A stretch of 64,000 nucleotides of DNA from Cucumis sativus. Lineage: Eukaryota; Streptophyta; Magnoliopsida; Cucurbitales; Cucurbitaceae. The position numbers and the translations under genes are program-made. The DNA lies in assembly GCF_000004075.3 (NCBI RefSeq), contig NC_026657.2, forward strand, positions 31,156,408-31,220,407. Direction: 5' to 3'. Of the stretch, positions 14,266-27,117 are shown piece by piece. The notes under the pieces are model-generated. The model worked only from the letters and a program-made list of their open reading frames with translations, did not search any database and was not told the origin of the DNA. Position 1 is the stretch's first letter. Every line of letters starts with the position of its first letter.

Positions 14266-15319
14266 CTAAATGTTAATTTTATCATTTTGATGTTTGTAAT
14301 TATTTATTACTATTCAATCATTCAAAATTGCAATTGGAATGAAGTAATTTTTTTAATATATAAAATCCTTAAAAAAATTAAGTGAAATCGATAATTGTAC
14401 TCTTATAGCACATTCAAAATTAGCACATTTATAGCACGATACGTGATAATATCTCAACTTAGTAAAAGTTTGAACATATAATAATATTCATCATGTTTAA
14501 TTTTGATACCCATGTGTTAAACTTATTTGGTTTTTGATTGATGTGTCAGTTATGATTTTGGGTGACAATATGTAAACGTACACACTCTAATTTATTTGAC
14601 TTCGCTCTAATTTGTATAATTATATGGTATCTCCAACTAACAACATTTCTTTTCTTCCTCTACGTCAGAGGTAGTTAACAAAATATCAGTTAATCACCTA
14701 AATCCTTCTGTCAATTTCTTTACTATTTAGTATTTACATTTTCTCTTTTTTTTTTTTTTTATTGTTGAATTCACCTTTTACTATGAAATACAAAAGTCTC
14801 CACCTAATCATTATTCTTATTTGACCATTAATCATGGTTGATTTCATAGAATCAGTAGTACTTGCACAAACAATTACGTTTTACTCTTGGAATTGGCCAA
14901 ATTTTTTTTCAAACGTCAATAATATATATGGATCATGAATTTCAACATACAGTCTTTAGATATTGTTTACTTCATTTGTATTTAAGTTGACATGTGAATC
15001 TATATAAGTTGATGAAATGATATTTAAGGACGAGTTAAATTATGAATTGAATATTAGGTATGTAACACAACAGTAGTATAGATTTTCTGTGAGTATTGTG
15101 GGCTGAAGGTATACACACACACACTCACTTTGGTCGTGAGAGAAAGAGCTATTAGTTAATGGGAATTTTAGTAAAAATGGTATCCAACTTTTATTTAATT
15201 TTATTCGTCCCTCAAAAGTAGCAAAAACAATTAAAGGTGAATTATTAAGGAAAGAATTAAAGTGAAGCAAATTATAAAGAGAGAGAGAAACTAATGAAAG
15301 AAAAACCTAATTAATAGGG

Positions 15320-15475
15320 GAAAGTGGGATTCTCCTTTTGGGTAAAGCAAAGCTCTTCTTTTGAGTGGTTTGTGGGTATGGTGTGTGTTAATTCCTCTGC
15401 CTCACAGGGACATATTAACTTTTCTTTCAAACAATTTGGACGGTTCAGCTTTTCCCAAAAGGACCCTTTTACTAA
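15320..15475 (+). other. Imperfect foldback (hairpin) of about 130 bases
   Basis: 15333-15348 (tccttttgggtaaagc) is the reverse complement of 15448-15463 at 15 of 16 positions. A second, inner pair sits between them: gttaat at 15387-15392 with attaac at 15414-15419, extended by tcctctg facing cagggaca around a tiny loop. The pairing is nested like a precursor hairpin. No known miRNA sequence was recognised in either arm. It could be a small MITE-like foldback, an RNA hairpin or chance. Confidence 0.35.
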
Positions 15476-18344
15476 TATGCTATCTCTATTACCTATATAT
15501 ATACACACACACAATATGTTTGGCACTTATACACACACACACACACATTATTTTTTTTATATGATATGATATGATATGAAATAATTAATTAAAAGGCTCA
15601 CAAATTTAATTTCACGTCTTCTGAAAGATTTTTGTTCCTAATAATTGATTTGATAGTTGCCCATTAATTGCATAAGGGCACATGGAATGCATTTTCGGAT
15701 TCTTTTATATATGCTTCAATAACCCTAATTAATTACACTTTCAACATTGTTTCTTTTATGCTTCACACCAAAAGTTTTTTGAATTATATATCAGTCTTTT
15801 CTTTTTAAGCTTTATGGTATACTAAATCTTTTGAAAAGCTTGTAAATATTCTCACATTTGTAACTATAATGCTTCAAATATCAATTCATTAAATAGGAAG
15901 ATTTTCTCTAACCTCTCCATCGTGTGTTTTTATTGACTTTTGAACTCTTCTCCTAGCTCTATGTCCTTTATATCTTTTCTTGTAATAATGCATCTACTTT
16001 TGGTTTGGGATATCATAAATAATGTGTTATAAACATGTCAACATGGTTGAAATATGTTGTTATATGGCCTACTAATTATCCCTCAACCCTCCATTTTAAT
16101 GAATTTATATATAAGCATTACTGTAATTTCATTGAAGAAAAAAAACCCTAAACCCTTAGTATTTTTCTTCTTTTTCTTTTCTCTCTTATAAAAAAATAAA
16201 ACATTACACGAGGTCTTAAAAGTTTTGCCTCACATCAAGGGAATACAAGGCCTATGTCTAGGTCCTTTTGCAAGATTATGTATTTTATGAAAACTAAGTT
16301 TTATTTAACCACTTCACTATTAAAAATCAACTTCTTTTATATGAATCTAGGGGATCACTCTAAACTAAGTTACTTTTTTGTGCACGAAAGGTTTATTATT
16401 ATTATTATTATTATTTTGAAAAGTAGGAAAGATTTATTATTTTGTCCTTAAATCCGAGTTTCATAATTTTTGCAGTGATTTGAAATAAACATTTAATATC
16501 CTTATTTGTTTGAGTAGGATTTTACTTTTTCTAAAACATATATGATATTATTATCAATCCATTAATATACGTAGATAAAAGTGATTCTTTGTTTATTAGA
16601 AATGGAACTAAAGTATTATATTTTGGGTTAGAAAAGAATAAATAAAAAAAATATAACTGAAATATAAGTTTTTAAATATTGGTGTGATGTATTTTAGCAA
16701 AAGAATAATCAAACCCACCCTAATTTATATTCAAAGTAGATAATATTTTGCTTATACGAATACGAAGTTATGGGAGGCTCCATTGTCCCCAATAAGACTA
16801 CGACATTTTGTTGTTATGAAAGTATAGATTTTGACGACGTTATTTTATTGAAAACATGAATTTTGGGTTGGGTTTAAGAATTTATTTTTGGTTGAAAAAT
16901 AGATGGAGCAGGGTGCATTCTTCTTTAAACATAAATCAATAATGCTTCCTTACCTTAAACGTACTTGCTCTTCCAAAATGCTAAAAAAAAGTTTCATTTT
17001 TCTTAATCTTTTATTGACACATATAGCAAGAAATTAAACCAAGGGAAAACTAAATCAAAAGATGGAGAAAGATATAGTTAGTGATAAACCAAAGTATAGT
17101 TTATTCGAAGTTTCTTACCTTTCTTATATCTAAGCATAGACAATCCACTAATGGTTTATAATAAACAATGTCCTATACAAATATATATATATATAACTAG
17201 CTATATCTTGGTTTCATCTAAAAGTATATTTAATTTAGTAAAAGAATATTGCATATATTACTTTCAATAATACGTTCATCTCACGTATCCTCAACTTTTA
17301 CTCTTAAAATAATTAAAGTAATCCTTATGTAAATAATTAACTAATATATATCATGAGATCACCAACTCAAAAAGACTTTAACTTTTAACCAAACAGTTAC
17401 AAATAATTTATTAATGGGTGTTTTGCCTTTTGTGATGGTTCTTTGATTGACCAGCCATTTAGGTTTGTTTGGCAATGAAGTAAGTAAAGTGATCAACAAA
17501 GGGTAAATGTTTGATCTTAGAAGACAATCAGAACACATAACTAATTAAAAGAAAGAAAAAAAAGAAAGAAAGAAAAGCCATTGTTCACATTATCAAAGTA
17601 ACAAGGACATTGGAAATAAAGAAAAAACTTAAGCTACAAGGCTAAATTTTTTGATATCAAAGATATACTTATTAAGAGAGAAAAAAGAAACCTAAACCTT
17701 TTTCTTACTTTAATGAGTTCCTCTTTAAAAAAAATTTCCCTTCTTAAAGATTAGAGAAGAAGCCATTATGGCTATCACTTTGGAAACCTTTTAAAATCCG
17801 CCATAAAATCACAATGCATAGCCAACTTTTTGGAACTCTAATCACTTTCTAAAGATATGTGGGCTTCATCTCTTCTCTTTTATATTCTCCAACAACAATG
17901 GCGGTTCTTTAAATTTTGTCATTTTTTTTTCTTTTTAACTTTTACTTTTTATGATTGATTTATTTGGAATTTGACATAACCCTTTAAACGTAAAACTGAC
18001 TTACATTGGAAGTTAATTAATTATCGACCTCCACTACGTCACTTGAAAAGCAGCACTTGTATACGAGGGCTATCTATTATATACTTTTAATATTTTACTA
18101 GTCCGTTATCGTTATTGTGTTTGTAATTTTAAGTGATATACATATCACGAGAGAGATACTTATCTCAATAAAAAAAAACCATCATCGAAGTGTGAAGCGT
18201 TTCCAAAAAATTCCCTTCATCCCTATGTTTTGAATTTTGATTAGTCTTGCTTTCGGTTTGTTCAAATTATTTCATTATTTGATGGTGGATTCAATCATGC
18301 TAAGTATTCTTTCTTTCTTTTTTTTTAAGAAAAATAATACAAGT

Positions 18345-18382
18345 TGAGTCGGAGGTGTACCGAAACATCTCCCAACATGACT
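18345..18382 (+). repeat. Possible dispersed repeat fragment, copy 3
   Basis: It contains ggaggtgtaccgaaacatct and then gacttacc, loosely like the 9311-9350 segment. This is the weakest of the three matches. Confidence 0.2.
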
Positions 18383-20852
18383 TACCATTAAAGCCTAAGA
18401 AGATACAACAAGGTCCAACAAAGTCTATTGAGGGAAAGAGAAAAGCCTGAAGCAAGAAAACATTAAATGTCACAAAAATCGCTAAGATTAATGGCAATTA
18501 CAGGCAGATTATAGTCTTTGAAGAGTCCATATCTGTTAGGGCTGCAAGTATATTTTCCTTATGAGACCAACAAAAATTGATAAAATAGAAATTGTGAACA
18601 AAATCTAATGTTCACAATTATGAATAAAACACATCTAATCCTTAGCCAATTTCTTTTTTTAAAAAAAAAAAAGTTGTATAAAATGATGTAAAGCAGATTG
18701 TGTTGCTCCAAGAAGTATAGTGAATTGAAGTTGAACATTTAAGTGGCTTGAAGTTGAAAAGATCTATCAATTACTACGTCTACAAGGAATGAGATTGTGA
18801 GTTTACAGGCAAAAGACATCCTTTGAATGTTTAAAAAATGTTACACCGTGTAGAGTGAGAGTAAATTTTGTGATTCATTTATATCTTAAAAAATTTATTT
18901 CGTGTTTCTCAACGAGATACTAGTATAGTGAAATTAGAACGAGGGTAAAAGCATCTCTATAAAATTAGATTGACAAATTTGTAGCACCCACCTTTATGCA
19001 TATTTTAGCGAGACCTAAAAGAATTATTCCACGTAGTTTATCAAATCGCAAACCAAACCAAAAATGTCATATGAGTTATCTCATCAACTTTATGTGTTTT
19101 ATATAGAACTATATCAGACAAACAAATGTGCATCAAATAATTGGTTTTACTAGATTAAGAACAATAAGTTCTTAATGATGATTAACTTTTTTGTTAGGTG
19201 ATTTAACTTATAAAAAAAATTTAGAAGTGAGAAGAAGTAAAAGTATTTCAGTCAATACGTGGTAAGATAATGGTTTTTTTTCACTTTGTGAAAAGAAAAG
19301 CTTCGATATAAGATCATAAGTTAAATAAGTAACAATAACTCTCAATCAAATACTTCTAAAATAAAATAAAATTATCTATAACCACTTTTGAAACAATTAA
19401 TAATTTTAAACTGTAGTTAGAAGTGATTTTAGATTATTAAAACAGTCTTAATAATTAGTTTAAAAAGTTATTAACTGAAAAACTTCTTTTGGAAGAACAC
19501 TCAATAGATGAATTTGAAAAGAATAAAAAAGACTGCTTAACCAAAAAGTTTCAAAATATTTAGTAAGAAAAAGTACCCATAACATTTAGAAACTTAGAAT
19601 AACTTTTGAATATTTTTCATTTGAAAAATGTAAGATTCAATAATATTTTACTTGGGAATTTTATTATTTATTAAAAAAATATGTTTAAATTAGAAGATAT
19701 TCCAAAAATTAGAAAGATAAAAAGATAAATAGAAGGCGGTAGAACATGTGGTATACCTAGCAATCCATAGTATGTTATTAATTGTTATTAAATTTCCATC
19801 AATCTAAGCATATTTTCTCAAAGAAAACAAAAGAAGAAACGAATAGAAACATTTGCAAATTACACCTACAAAATCAAAAAGCTGTAAATTCCAATTTAGA
19901 CCCATCAAAGGAAGAATTGAAAGTTAGTAATTATTTATTTATTAGGCATCTAAAAAAGACAAAAAAAAAAAAGATTAAACATAGAGACAAAATTTCAACA
20001 CAAGTTGAGCTCTTTTCCAGAGTTAAAGAGAAAAAAAAAGAGGTAAAGGGGAAGTAAGAGGATGGTTCTTTTACACAAAAATGTCATTGTCTCTATTCTC
20101 TCCTTCCCCTTTAGAACCAAATGTATGAGTGAAGAAAGAGTCTTAAATATATATATATGTTATTGTTCCTTTTCATGAAAGTAAGGGATTTCAAAATCAA
20201 ATAATGATAGAACAACACAAACAAATGAAAATTCCCTAAAAAATTTCCAACTTTGAATTGTCACACTCTCTTTTGATCTAATTCCCTTATTAATCACTGC
20301 TTTATAGGAGTATGGATTTGAAAGGTAAGTTGAATATGAAATTTGAAGGATCCAAGGAAAGAAAGAAAAATGAGAATGGGATTCTTTCATGTGGTGTTGC
20401 TATTTTATTTTAGTTAATATGGTCAAAAAGAACAAAGGGAAGTGCTGCTAAGGCTCATGGGAATATAAATATATATCTTGAGACAAGAATTGTTGTCTTT
20501 TGATTGGGTTTTTTTAGGACTTTGTGAGGCTTTTGATGTCTTTGTTGGGTCTCTATCTTCAACCATAGACTTCCCTTTGAGACAAAATTACAAACACTTT
20601 GGAATGCAAGTGGCATTCATATGCTTATAATGTGATGTGCTTGCCTTTTTCCTACTTCTCTATTCTCTCATTACATAATTATAAGGGAAAAAGAAAAAGA
20701 AACTTAAAGAATAGGACCACATACAATAATGTTTAATGGAATTAATATAATGCATGGCCGGGGTGTAACATTACATACCCAATTGAATTGAATTGAATTA
20801 TGTTGGAGTAATAGTGTCTGAGTGGTTGAAATGTTTGGACTGTATTGCTGAT

Positions 20853-20869
20853 AGGGTTTAGGGTTTGGG
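20853..20869 (+). repeat. Telomere-like AGGGTTT repeats (telo-box)
   Basis: Two AGGGTTT units in a row. Similar short motifs lie at about 16143-16157 (AAACCCTAAACCCTT) and 45623-45636. Telo-boxes are known plant promoter motifs, but no gene starts next to this one. Confidence 0.5.
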
Positions 20870-21479
20870 CCATTTTCACATTAATAATAGAATGGGTCCA
20901 GTCATGTTTTTTCCAGGTCTAAGGAGTTTTGGAAACAAATATATGGCCCAACCAGCCTTTAATGTTTGGGAGGTTTTGTTTGTTGAGAGCTTTTGAACTA
21001 ACTTACAACTACATATCTATATTAGGGTTGTACACTGATGATCAAAATCTTGTTTTTTTCAAAAATGGATATGGTAATTATTATATAAATATATGGTGAT
21101 CAATCTTGTAGCTCCAATTTCTTGGTTTTCTCTACCTCCATACTTGAGTTGGGATGAAATGAAATACATATTAGATGCACTTCAGTTGTTCAAATTACAA
21201 ATTTCACCCATCCAAATAACGCCCTTGTTAAAATAAGAATCCAACTCAAATATGAAATGTTATAAAAGGGATCTTTCTTTTTTTCTTTCTTTTCTTAAAA
21301 ATATATTAAAATTTTGGAAATACAACTGTGTACTAAATTTACTATTAATGAAAATTAAGCCACGCCAGGATGACAAAACAACTTATAATAATTAAGTCCA
21401 TAACACACATACTTTATAATTTGCGAAAATGACAAAAACAAAGTTCTGCTCACACATCAATAAGTAAAATGTCACAAAT

Positions 21480-22060
21480 GTCATCGTTACTTATATACAT
21501 TTGATATACCTTATACACGTTCGATACACCTAGTATCTATTGATACACTTAATACATTAGATAGATACACTTAATGCACCTAATACTCTTTGATATACTC
21601 GATACTTTTTGATACACACCTGAAACATCTTGATACACATAATACTTCTCGTTATACTTTATTGTTCTTGATACACTTGATAAACCTTAGACCTTGATTA
21701 GTTTGATACATTTAAAGGCTTCACTTATAAGTTTAATAAACTTGATACACCGCTAATAAACTTGTCATGCTTCATTGGTACACTCAACAAATTTGATACA
21801 CTTGATGTACATGACATGTTTGATATACCTGATGCACTATGCAAATACACTTAATATTCTTTACTTATATATTTGATTGATTAAATACACTTGATATGCT
21901 GGAAGTTCTACTTATACACTTGATAACTATTGATATACATTTGTAAACTTGATTCATATTTTTTATAATGATTCACTTTACTGATATGTTTTAATAATAT
22001 ATTATTGATATATTTGATAATAATACACTGAGTTATGTCATTTATATACTTAATAATACT
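21480..22060. repeat. Degenerate TTGATACACTT minisatellite
   Basis: More than a dozen diverged copies of a unit like (t)tgatacactta, 10-12 bases long, run through about 550 bases. Examples are gatacacttaatac, ttgatacacttgata, tttgatacacttgatg and tttgatatacctgatg. Order and spacing have drifted, so this is an old tandem array. No open frame crosses it. Confidence 0.75.
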
Positions 22061-23668
22061 ATAATTAATTGCATAAAATTTAAAAAATAAAAATCACGTA
22101 GTAAGTATATCAACCAAATAATACATATAATATAAGTATATCACAGCACTGGTATACAAAACTGAGACAAAGTAAAACCAAAACAAAACCAATGTAAAAA
22201 AATAAAAGATTCAACTCAAAATACACATCAAAAAAAAAATCATAAATGAAATTAAATTACTTTGATCAACAACCATTATATTTTATATTGTAATTATTAT
22301 ACTATTGATATTCTAAAATCAAGATTAAGACAAAAGGAACAAATAATTTTCTCGTATAAAAGAAATAATTAGTGTCTTTAAGAGTAGAAAAATAAATAAA
22401 TAATGAATAAGACATTCAAAAGATGAAGAGAAATAAGTTATGGAATGTATTGTCATATTTGATATATCATATTTTCAAAATGCTACCCTATCTCATTTTT
22501 CTTTATTTTATTATAAGATGAAAATGTAATCTAAAGTTGTGGTTAGCCTTAGAACTGAGCTTTTAATGGAAAAGAAGAAGTTGAGGAAAGAATAAGTAAT
22601 TAGGATGTATTTTTTTTAAAGTAAATATGACCATTATTGAAATAATATGCAACAAGAAATAAAACAATAATCGACCTTCTGTTGCAAAATCCCATACAAA
22701 CACAACTCTTTTAATGTCTTTCCAAATTTATTTTTCTCCTTGCAAATTGCATGCATATATGGAGAATTATATTATTTGTTAATCATGTGATGATGAGAAT
22801 TGTTAGATTGTTTTTGTTTACCACGATTAGTTCATATTTAGATTAGTTGTTAACCATGAACTTGGTTTAATACTCGAGTTTATAAAGTTAATTATAATTA
22901 AACAATATTCTTTACTTTTCAACTAACAAAATGAAAGATAGAAAAAAAAAAAAAAACCGTAGTAGAAGTACTGTAATTTTTACTTGGTTAATTTTTTTTA
23001 TAAAAGAATTGTACATGAGACGGAAAATAATTAATGTTTTTACCCTATTCTTTTCTAATTATCTTCTAAAAACTAAAACTTTTCAATTATAATTAAATAT
23101 ATACTCGTCACGTGTTAATGAAAATAGAATGCACAAATATATATATATATATATATATATTTATTTATTTATTTATTATTGCAACTAAAAACAAATATAT
23201 AATAGAAAACAAAAAAATAATTATAAAATTTGGTGTGGTAAATGATTATAAAATAGAATATATCATAATTTGTACTTGCAGAGATTGTTTAAGAAAATGA
23301 AATGAATATGATAAAGTATAATATATGATAATAGAATATTGTGTATATATATATATATGGTGTAATAAATGGAAGATTGGATTAATATAGAATTAAAATC
23401 GAAATGGTTAAATATGATTTGTGATTTATGAATAAAAAGGAAAAAATATAAATGGAGGCTTTGGCGTTCCTTTCGAAGGTCTCACCTGTCTTAAAAACAT
23501 ACATCTTTTTCAATTAATTAACAACCCCGCTCAACCAATTCGAAAATTAAATCCCTCACTCCCCATTTCCTTTTCCTTTTTTTCTATTTTCTCATTAAAA
23601 TTATATTAATCAAATAAATAAGTATCCACTTTCCTACTTCTCTTCTTCAGCCGTGTAATTCCAGCAAC
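22061..23668. other. Non-coding flank upstream of the 23.7-kb gene
   Basis: AT-rich sequence with poly-A near 22945, a (TA)n run near 23140-23160 followed by (TTTA)n, and another (TA)n near 23345. The bases just before the 23.7-kb start codon are pyrimidine-rich, as expected for a leader. No gene seen. Confidence 0.5.
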
Positions 23669-24217
23669 ATGGACGGCCGCCTTAACAAGATCGCCACCCC
23701 ACTCATCCTATTCATCCTCCTCTTCCTTCTCATTTTCTTATTCCTCCTCGCTCAAATTCTATACATTCTCTATCGCCGCCGGCGTCTTCAACGCCTCCGC
23801 CCCGGTGAACCCAACCAAAAGTCTTTCTTCCTTTTTTGGAGGAACCAATCGCGGATCCAACCTAAAGAAATCCCTTCCATTTCCAAAATTGATGCTGATT
23901 CGGAAGGGGCGGTGGTGGAGACGGCGGGAGACGAGTTGGAGAAGTGGCAAGAACTGTGCGGACCATCAAGAACGCTTTTCACTATCAAGGAAGAAGAAGA
24001 GAGAGAAGGAATAATGGAATGTTTCGAGTATAATAATCCTTTTCATAAACTCAAAACGGATGAAGTTGAAGATACGACCCCCTTTCATACTCCCTCTGCT
24101 TCTCCTCCCTACTTCACCCCCTCCTCGTCCCCTACTCGTGACTTTCCCACACATAAAGGTTGTTCCGAGGACAATATGAGGACGCCGTTTTCGGGTATTC
24201 AAATTACCACTCACTGA
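23669..24217 (+). CDS. Small membrane-anchored protein of unknown function, single exon
   Basis: 182 residues with clearly gene-like base composition, unlike its surroundings. A hydrophobic leucine/phenylalanine segment at about residues 10-35 is followed by an RRRR stop-transfer cluster at 36-39, suggesting one N-terminal membrane anchor. The rest is polar: an acidic stretch (KEEEEREG, about residues 106-113) and a Ser/Pro-rich tail (TPSASPPYFTPSSSP) that could be phosphorylated. It has no enzyme motif that I recognise. It resembles short plant transmembrane proteins of unknown role. Its place between SMXL3 and an NHL gene recalls Arabidopsis At3g52480, a memory-based suggestion only. The start codon is the first Met and lies about 50 bases after a CT-rich leader-like stretch. 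Confidence 0.75.
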   Translation: MDGRLNKIATPLILFILLFLLIFLFLLAQILYILYRRRRLQRLRPGEPNQKSFFLFWRNQSRIQPKEIPSISKIDADSEGAVVETAGDELEKWQELCGPSRTLFTIKEEEEREGIMECFEYNNPFHKLKTDEVEDTTPFHTPSASPPYFTPSSSPTRDFPTHKGCSEDNMRTPFSGIQITTH

Positions 24218-24576
24218 TGGACGACATGTCGGTTCATGGAGCAGAACTTGCATATGACACGCCACGTCAGCTTCGTTCCGTTTTAAATAAGGATAAAAAG
24301 TAGTCCCCAGGTGGACCGTATTTTCAGATTTTGCAATTTTATCTTTTTACTTTTTGCTTTCTCCGGTATCTGTGCTCATCTAGTGCGGGGAGGTGTAGCT
24401 GACCGTTGCTTTTTCCTCTCCTACCGTGGCGGTTTTCAACCAATATATCTGTTCCTGGACCCTGTTAATGTTTCGGCCCAAACATTGGCCCATATATGAA
24501 GATTTCCGTGGGAACGTTTCTTGAATATTCTACAATATAAGGTTCTTTATATTTAATCATTTTAACTCCCATTTAT

Positions 24577-24607
<31 letters not shown>

Positions 24608-25006
24608 AAGAAATACCACTTTTATGTTACACAATGATTCACCCTAATGTCCAATTGCTCTCGTTTATTTGTACATAAATATAAATATAAATATTTTAAT
24701 TTCATAATTTCATATGGTCATGTGTTTTTAGCCGAGTCTTTATTCAGATGTGATCATTTCGTTCCTATACTCAACAGTGGTTTTGTAAGGTTTTCATTTC
24801 AATTATGTGGTGGTTTGGCCAAATCTAACAAAATGTTATCTTAATTATTACGTAAATATTTGACAACTATAGAGAAAACTATAAATTAACATTTTATGAT
24901 CAAAATTCAATCAAGATGCAATGAATAACTCTAACAAAATATAAAAAAAGCAAAGAATATTTAAATATAATTGAGTACTCATAACTCAAAAATAGATAAT
25001 TAAAAA
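24218..25006. other. Intergenic, includes the probable 3' UTR of the 23.7-kb gene
   Basis: The first 300 bases are less AT-rich than average and are probably 3' UTR. A (TTTTC)n tract lies near 24575-24600. No coding feature seen. Confidence 0.5.
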
Positions 25007-25594
25007 TCAATAATCGACATGACAACCAATAGCATCTTGAAACCAAGGAAAAGAAGAAGTTCCAGTAAAATTCAATGGAACTTGGAATCCACATTCCACT
25101 TTAGGCCTAACTCTAATAATTTTATAAATCCCGAATTTCAACCTCAACGAAAGACGAAATTTGACATCAATTGAATAAACTCCAGCAAGTTTCTCAGAAT
25201 TCAATTCAGAAACTTTGTTGTTGCCAATTACCACAGCCCGTTGCCCTTCAAATCGTCCTCTAAGTAAGCTTGTTGTCTTTGGGGTTTGGTAAAATGGAGT
25301 TAGCAATCTTGTGTCGAAGTTTTGATCTTTATACATTGCAGTTGCTTCAATGGTGTCATAATATATTCCAACACGCTCATTAGGGTTTCTAATGGTGAAG
25401 TAAATGCCAAGATTGTATTGGAGCTGTGTGTCATTGTTGGTGAAGTTGAATTGGGTTAGAGTTGCATCTGTTACGTTGAATTTGATCTTGTGGGTTATGA
25501 AAACAAGCCATAAGATCAATACTGTGAACCCAAAAGATACACCAAAAGCAACAATAACAGATATTAAAAGACACCATAAACTTGCCATGCTCAT
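25007..25594 (-). CDS. NDR1/HIN1-like (NHL, LEA_2) membrane protein, tandem copy A
   Basis: 195 residues from MSMASLW. I chose this start because the neighbour at 27.1 kb begins at the matching place (MTMARSIW); a Met 20 codons upstream would put the homologous 5' leader into the protein. One transmembrane anchor spans about residues 8-33, then a LEA_2 domain with LTQFNF, IRNPNERVGIYYD (NPN at 70-72) and a TPFYQ segment lacking the usual following GHK. NHL proteins are plasma-membrane proteins linked to pathogen response and senescence, with the LEA_2 domain probably outside the cell. It lacks the His/Cys-rich N-terminus of NHL3/NHL10. It is a close direct repeat of the next gene, sharing promoter blocks. 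Confidence 0.92.
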   Translation of the reverse strand: MSMASLWCLLISVIVAFGVSFGFTVLILWLVFITHKIKFNVTDATLTQFNFTNNDTQLQYNLGIYFTIRNPNERVGIYYDTIEATAMYKDQNFDTRLLTPFYQTPKTTSLLRGRFEGQRAVVIGNNKVSELNSEKLAGVYSIDVKFRLSLRLKFGIYKIIRVRPKVECGFQVPLNFTGTSSFPWFQDAIGCHVDY

Positions 25595-27117
25595 ATGGTG
25601 AAGGGAGAGTATTTCGTTGGGGATGCTGTTGGATTGGAGGAGGAATGTATACATATAGAGAGGAAAATGAATTTTTTTTTTTTTTTTATTTGTGTTTGTT
25701 GATCAAATCTTGCTTGTGGTTGACTTTTTGAGACACCAGCTCATTGAGGTGCTTAAAAATATTAAATTCCCATACAGATTGAATAAAAAAGTGATTTTGA
25801 TTAAGTAAAAGCTATTATATTTATTAAACTAGGGGCATTTGTACTATGAAATTAAGAATATATACGTTGACATGTTAGAGATAACTACTTGTCATGTATC
25901 CAACTATGTGGAGAACTTTGGACACCTTGGGTTGAGGTTGGTTTAATTAGTATGAAAACGCACTTCAAAAAAATAAAAAAATAAAAGAAAAACATTTCTT
26001 AGTTATATCCTTTCATATGTAAAGTTGATTGGTAGCACTAGAAAATTTTAACTAGAGATAAACACATTAATAGCAATTAGAGATTATATGTATTATCGAT
26101 CAAAAAAATTCCTATTCAGTTACAACAATAATTATAAAGACCTTTTTTTTAAAAAAGAGTAAAATTGACAAAAATATTTACCTTTAGAGAGAAAAATAAA
26201 ATATAATGCACTTTTGTCTCTTGATAATTTTTTTCAACAGTGTATGATTTATTATTATTATTTTTAAAAATTCTCTAATATAAATTAATGTATTTTTGTT
26301 TGGTAAAAACAAGTTAATTTAGAAAAGAATGGTTAAATTTTGTCCCACTTCTCAATGACTGATTTCTTAATCTAAACAATAAAATTTAGTCACCAATATG
26401 AACAACAGTGAATATTTCTTGATCAAGAGGCAAAAAATTATATCCCTACGTTGAAAAAAAAAGGGCTAGATGTTAAAATCCTCTTCTCCTATTTTTTTGA
26501 AAAGGAAAAAGAATGGAAAAGAAAAAGGCTAAAAGAAGTTTAGTTTTAAAGAAGTGAGGCATTAATTAATATTATTTATATAAAGAGTTTGTATTATCTA
26601 TAGAAGTGCATGTTCTAATTGGCTCTAAGGAAGCTCGTGGTCCGTTTCATTTCGACCTTAGTTAAAAAAGCACAAAAAACATATATGTGGTGAATTAATG
26701 AATAGTATTGCAAATGAAAATGAAGGATAATTTCATTTGGGGCCATTAAAATTTCTAACTTCCCAAAATATATTATTAGTAGACTTTACCAAAAAAACTG
26801 TTCCATTGTTATTGTTGATGTTAATTATTTGAGGAAATTTGTGTCATATTAATTAATTGAACTATGGAAACTATTAATGTTATGAAATTCATTAAGGGAT
26901 GACAAAATATAGTAGTGGGTGGGTAGGTTACAATTTCCTTCTTGTCTCGACCTGATCTACCCAATGTGTATGATTTGGACATTTCATTTCGCAATTAAAT
27001 ATTCAATTTCCAGAAAGATGCATTGAAGTTCTCTAACAAATTACAAGATCCAAACCAGAAAAACTCAATCAAATACAAATGATAATTGAGTACATAACAC
27101 AAATTTCTTTGAAAGAA
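25595..27117. other. Promoter of NHL copy A and intergenic
   Basis: About 25640-25960 is the upstream region of copy A. It contains a W-box-like TTGACT near 25711 and blocks repeated upstream of copy B: actaggggc.tttgta near 25830, gttgacatgtta near 25867, cttgtcatgt.tccaa near 25888. The rest is AT-rich with nothing recognised. Confidence 0.55.

Larger units (their letters stand above)
8303..21479. other. Gene-poor AT-rich stretch
   Basis: About 13 kb with no open frame that looks like a protein and no tRNA or known miRNA that I can recognise. It contains scattered simple repeats: (TA)20 at 14223-14262, (AC)n near 15113-15124 and 15526-15546, ATGAT pentamers near 15560-15580, (ATT)n near 16396-16416, and GAAA tracts near 12110-12140. 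There are also a foldback at 15.3 kb and short related dispersed segments near 9.31, 12.68 and 18.34 kb. Confidence 0.55.
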
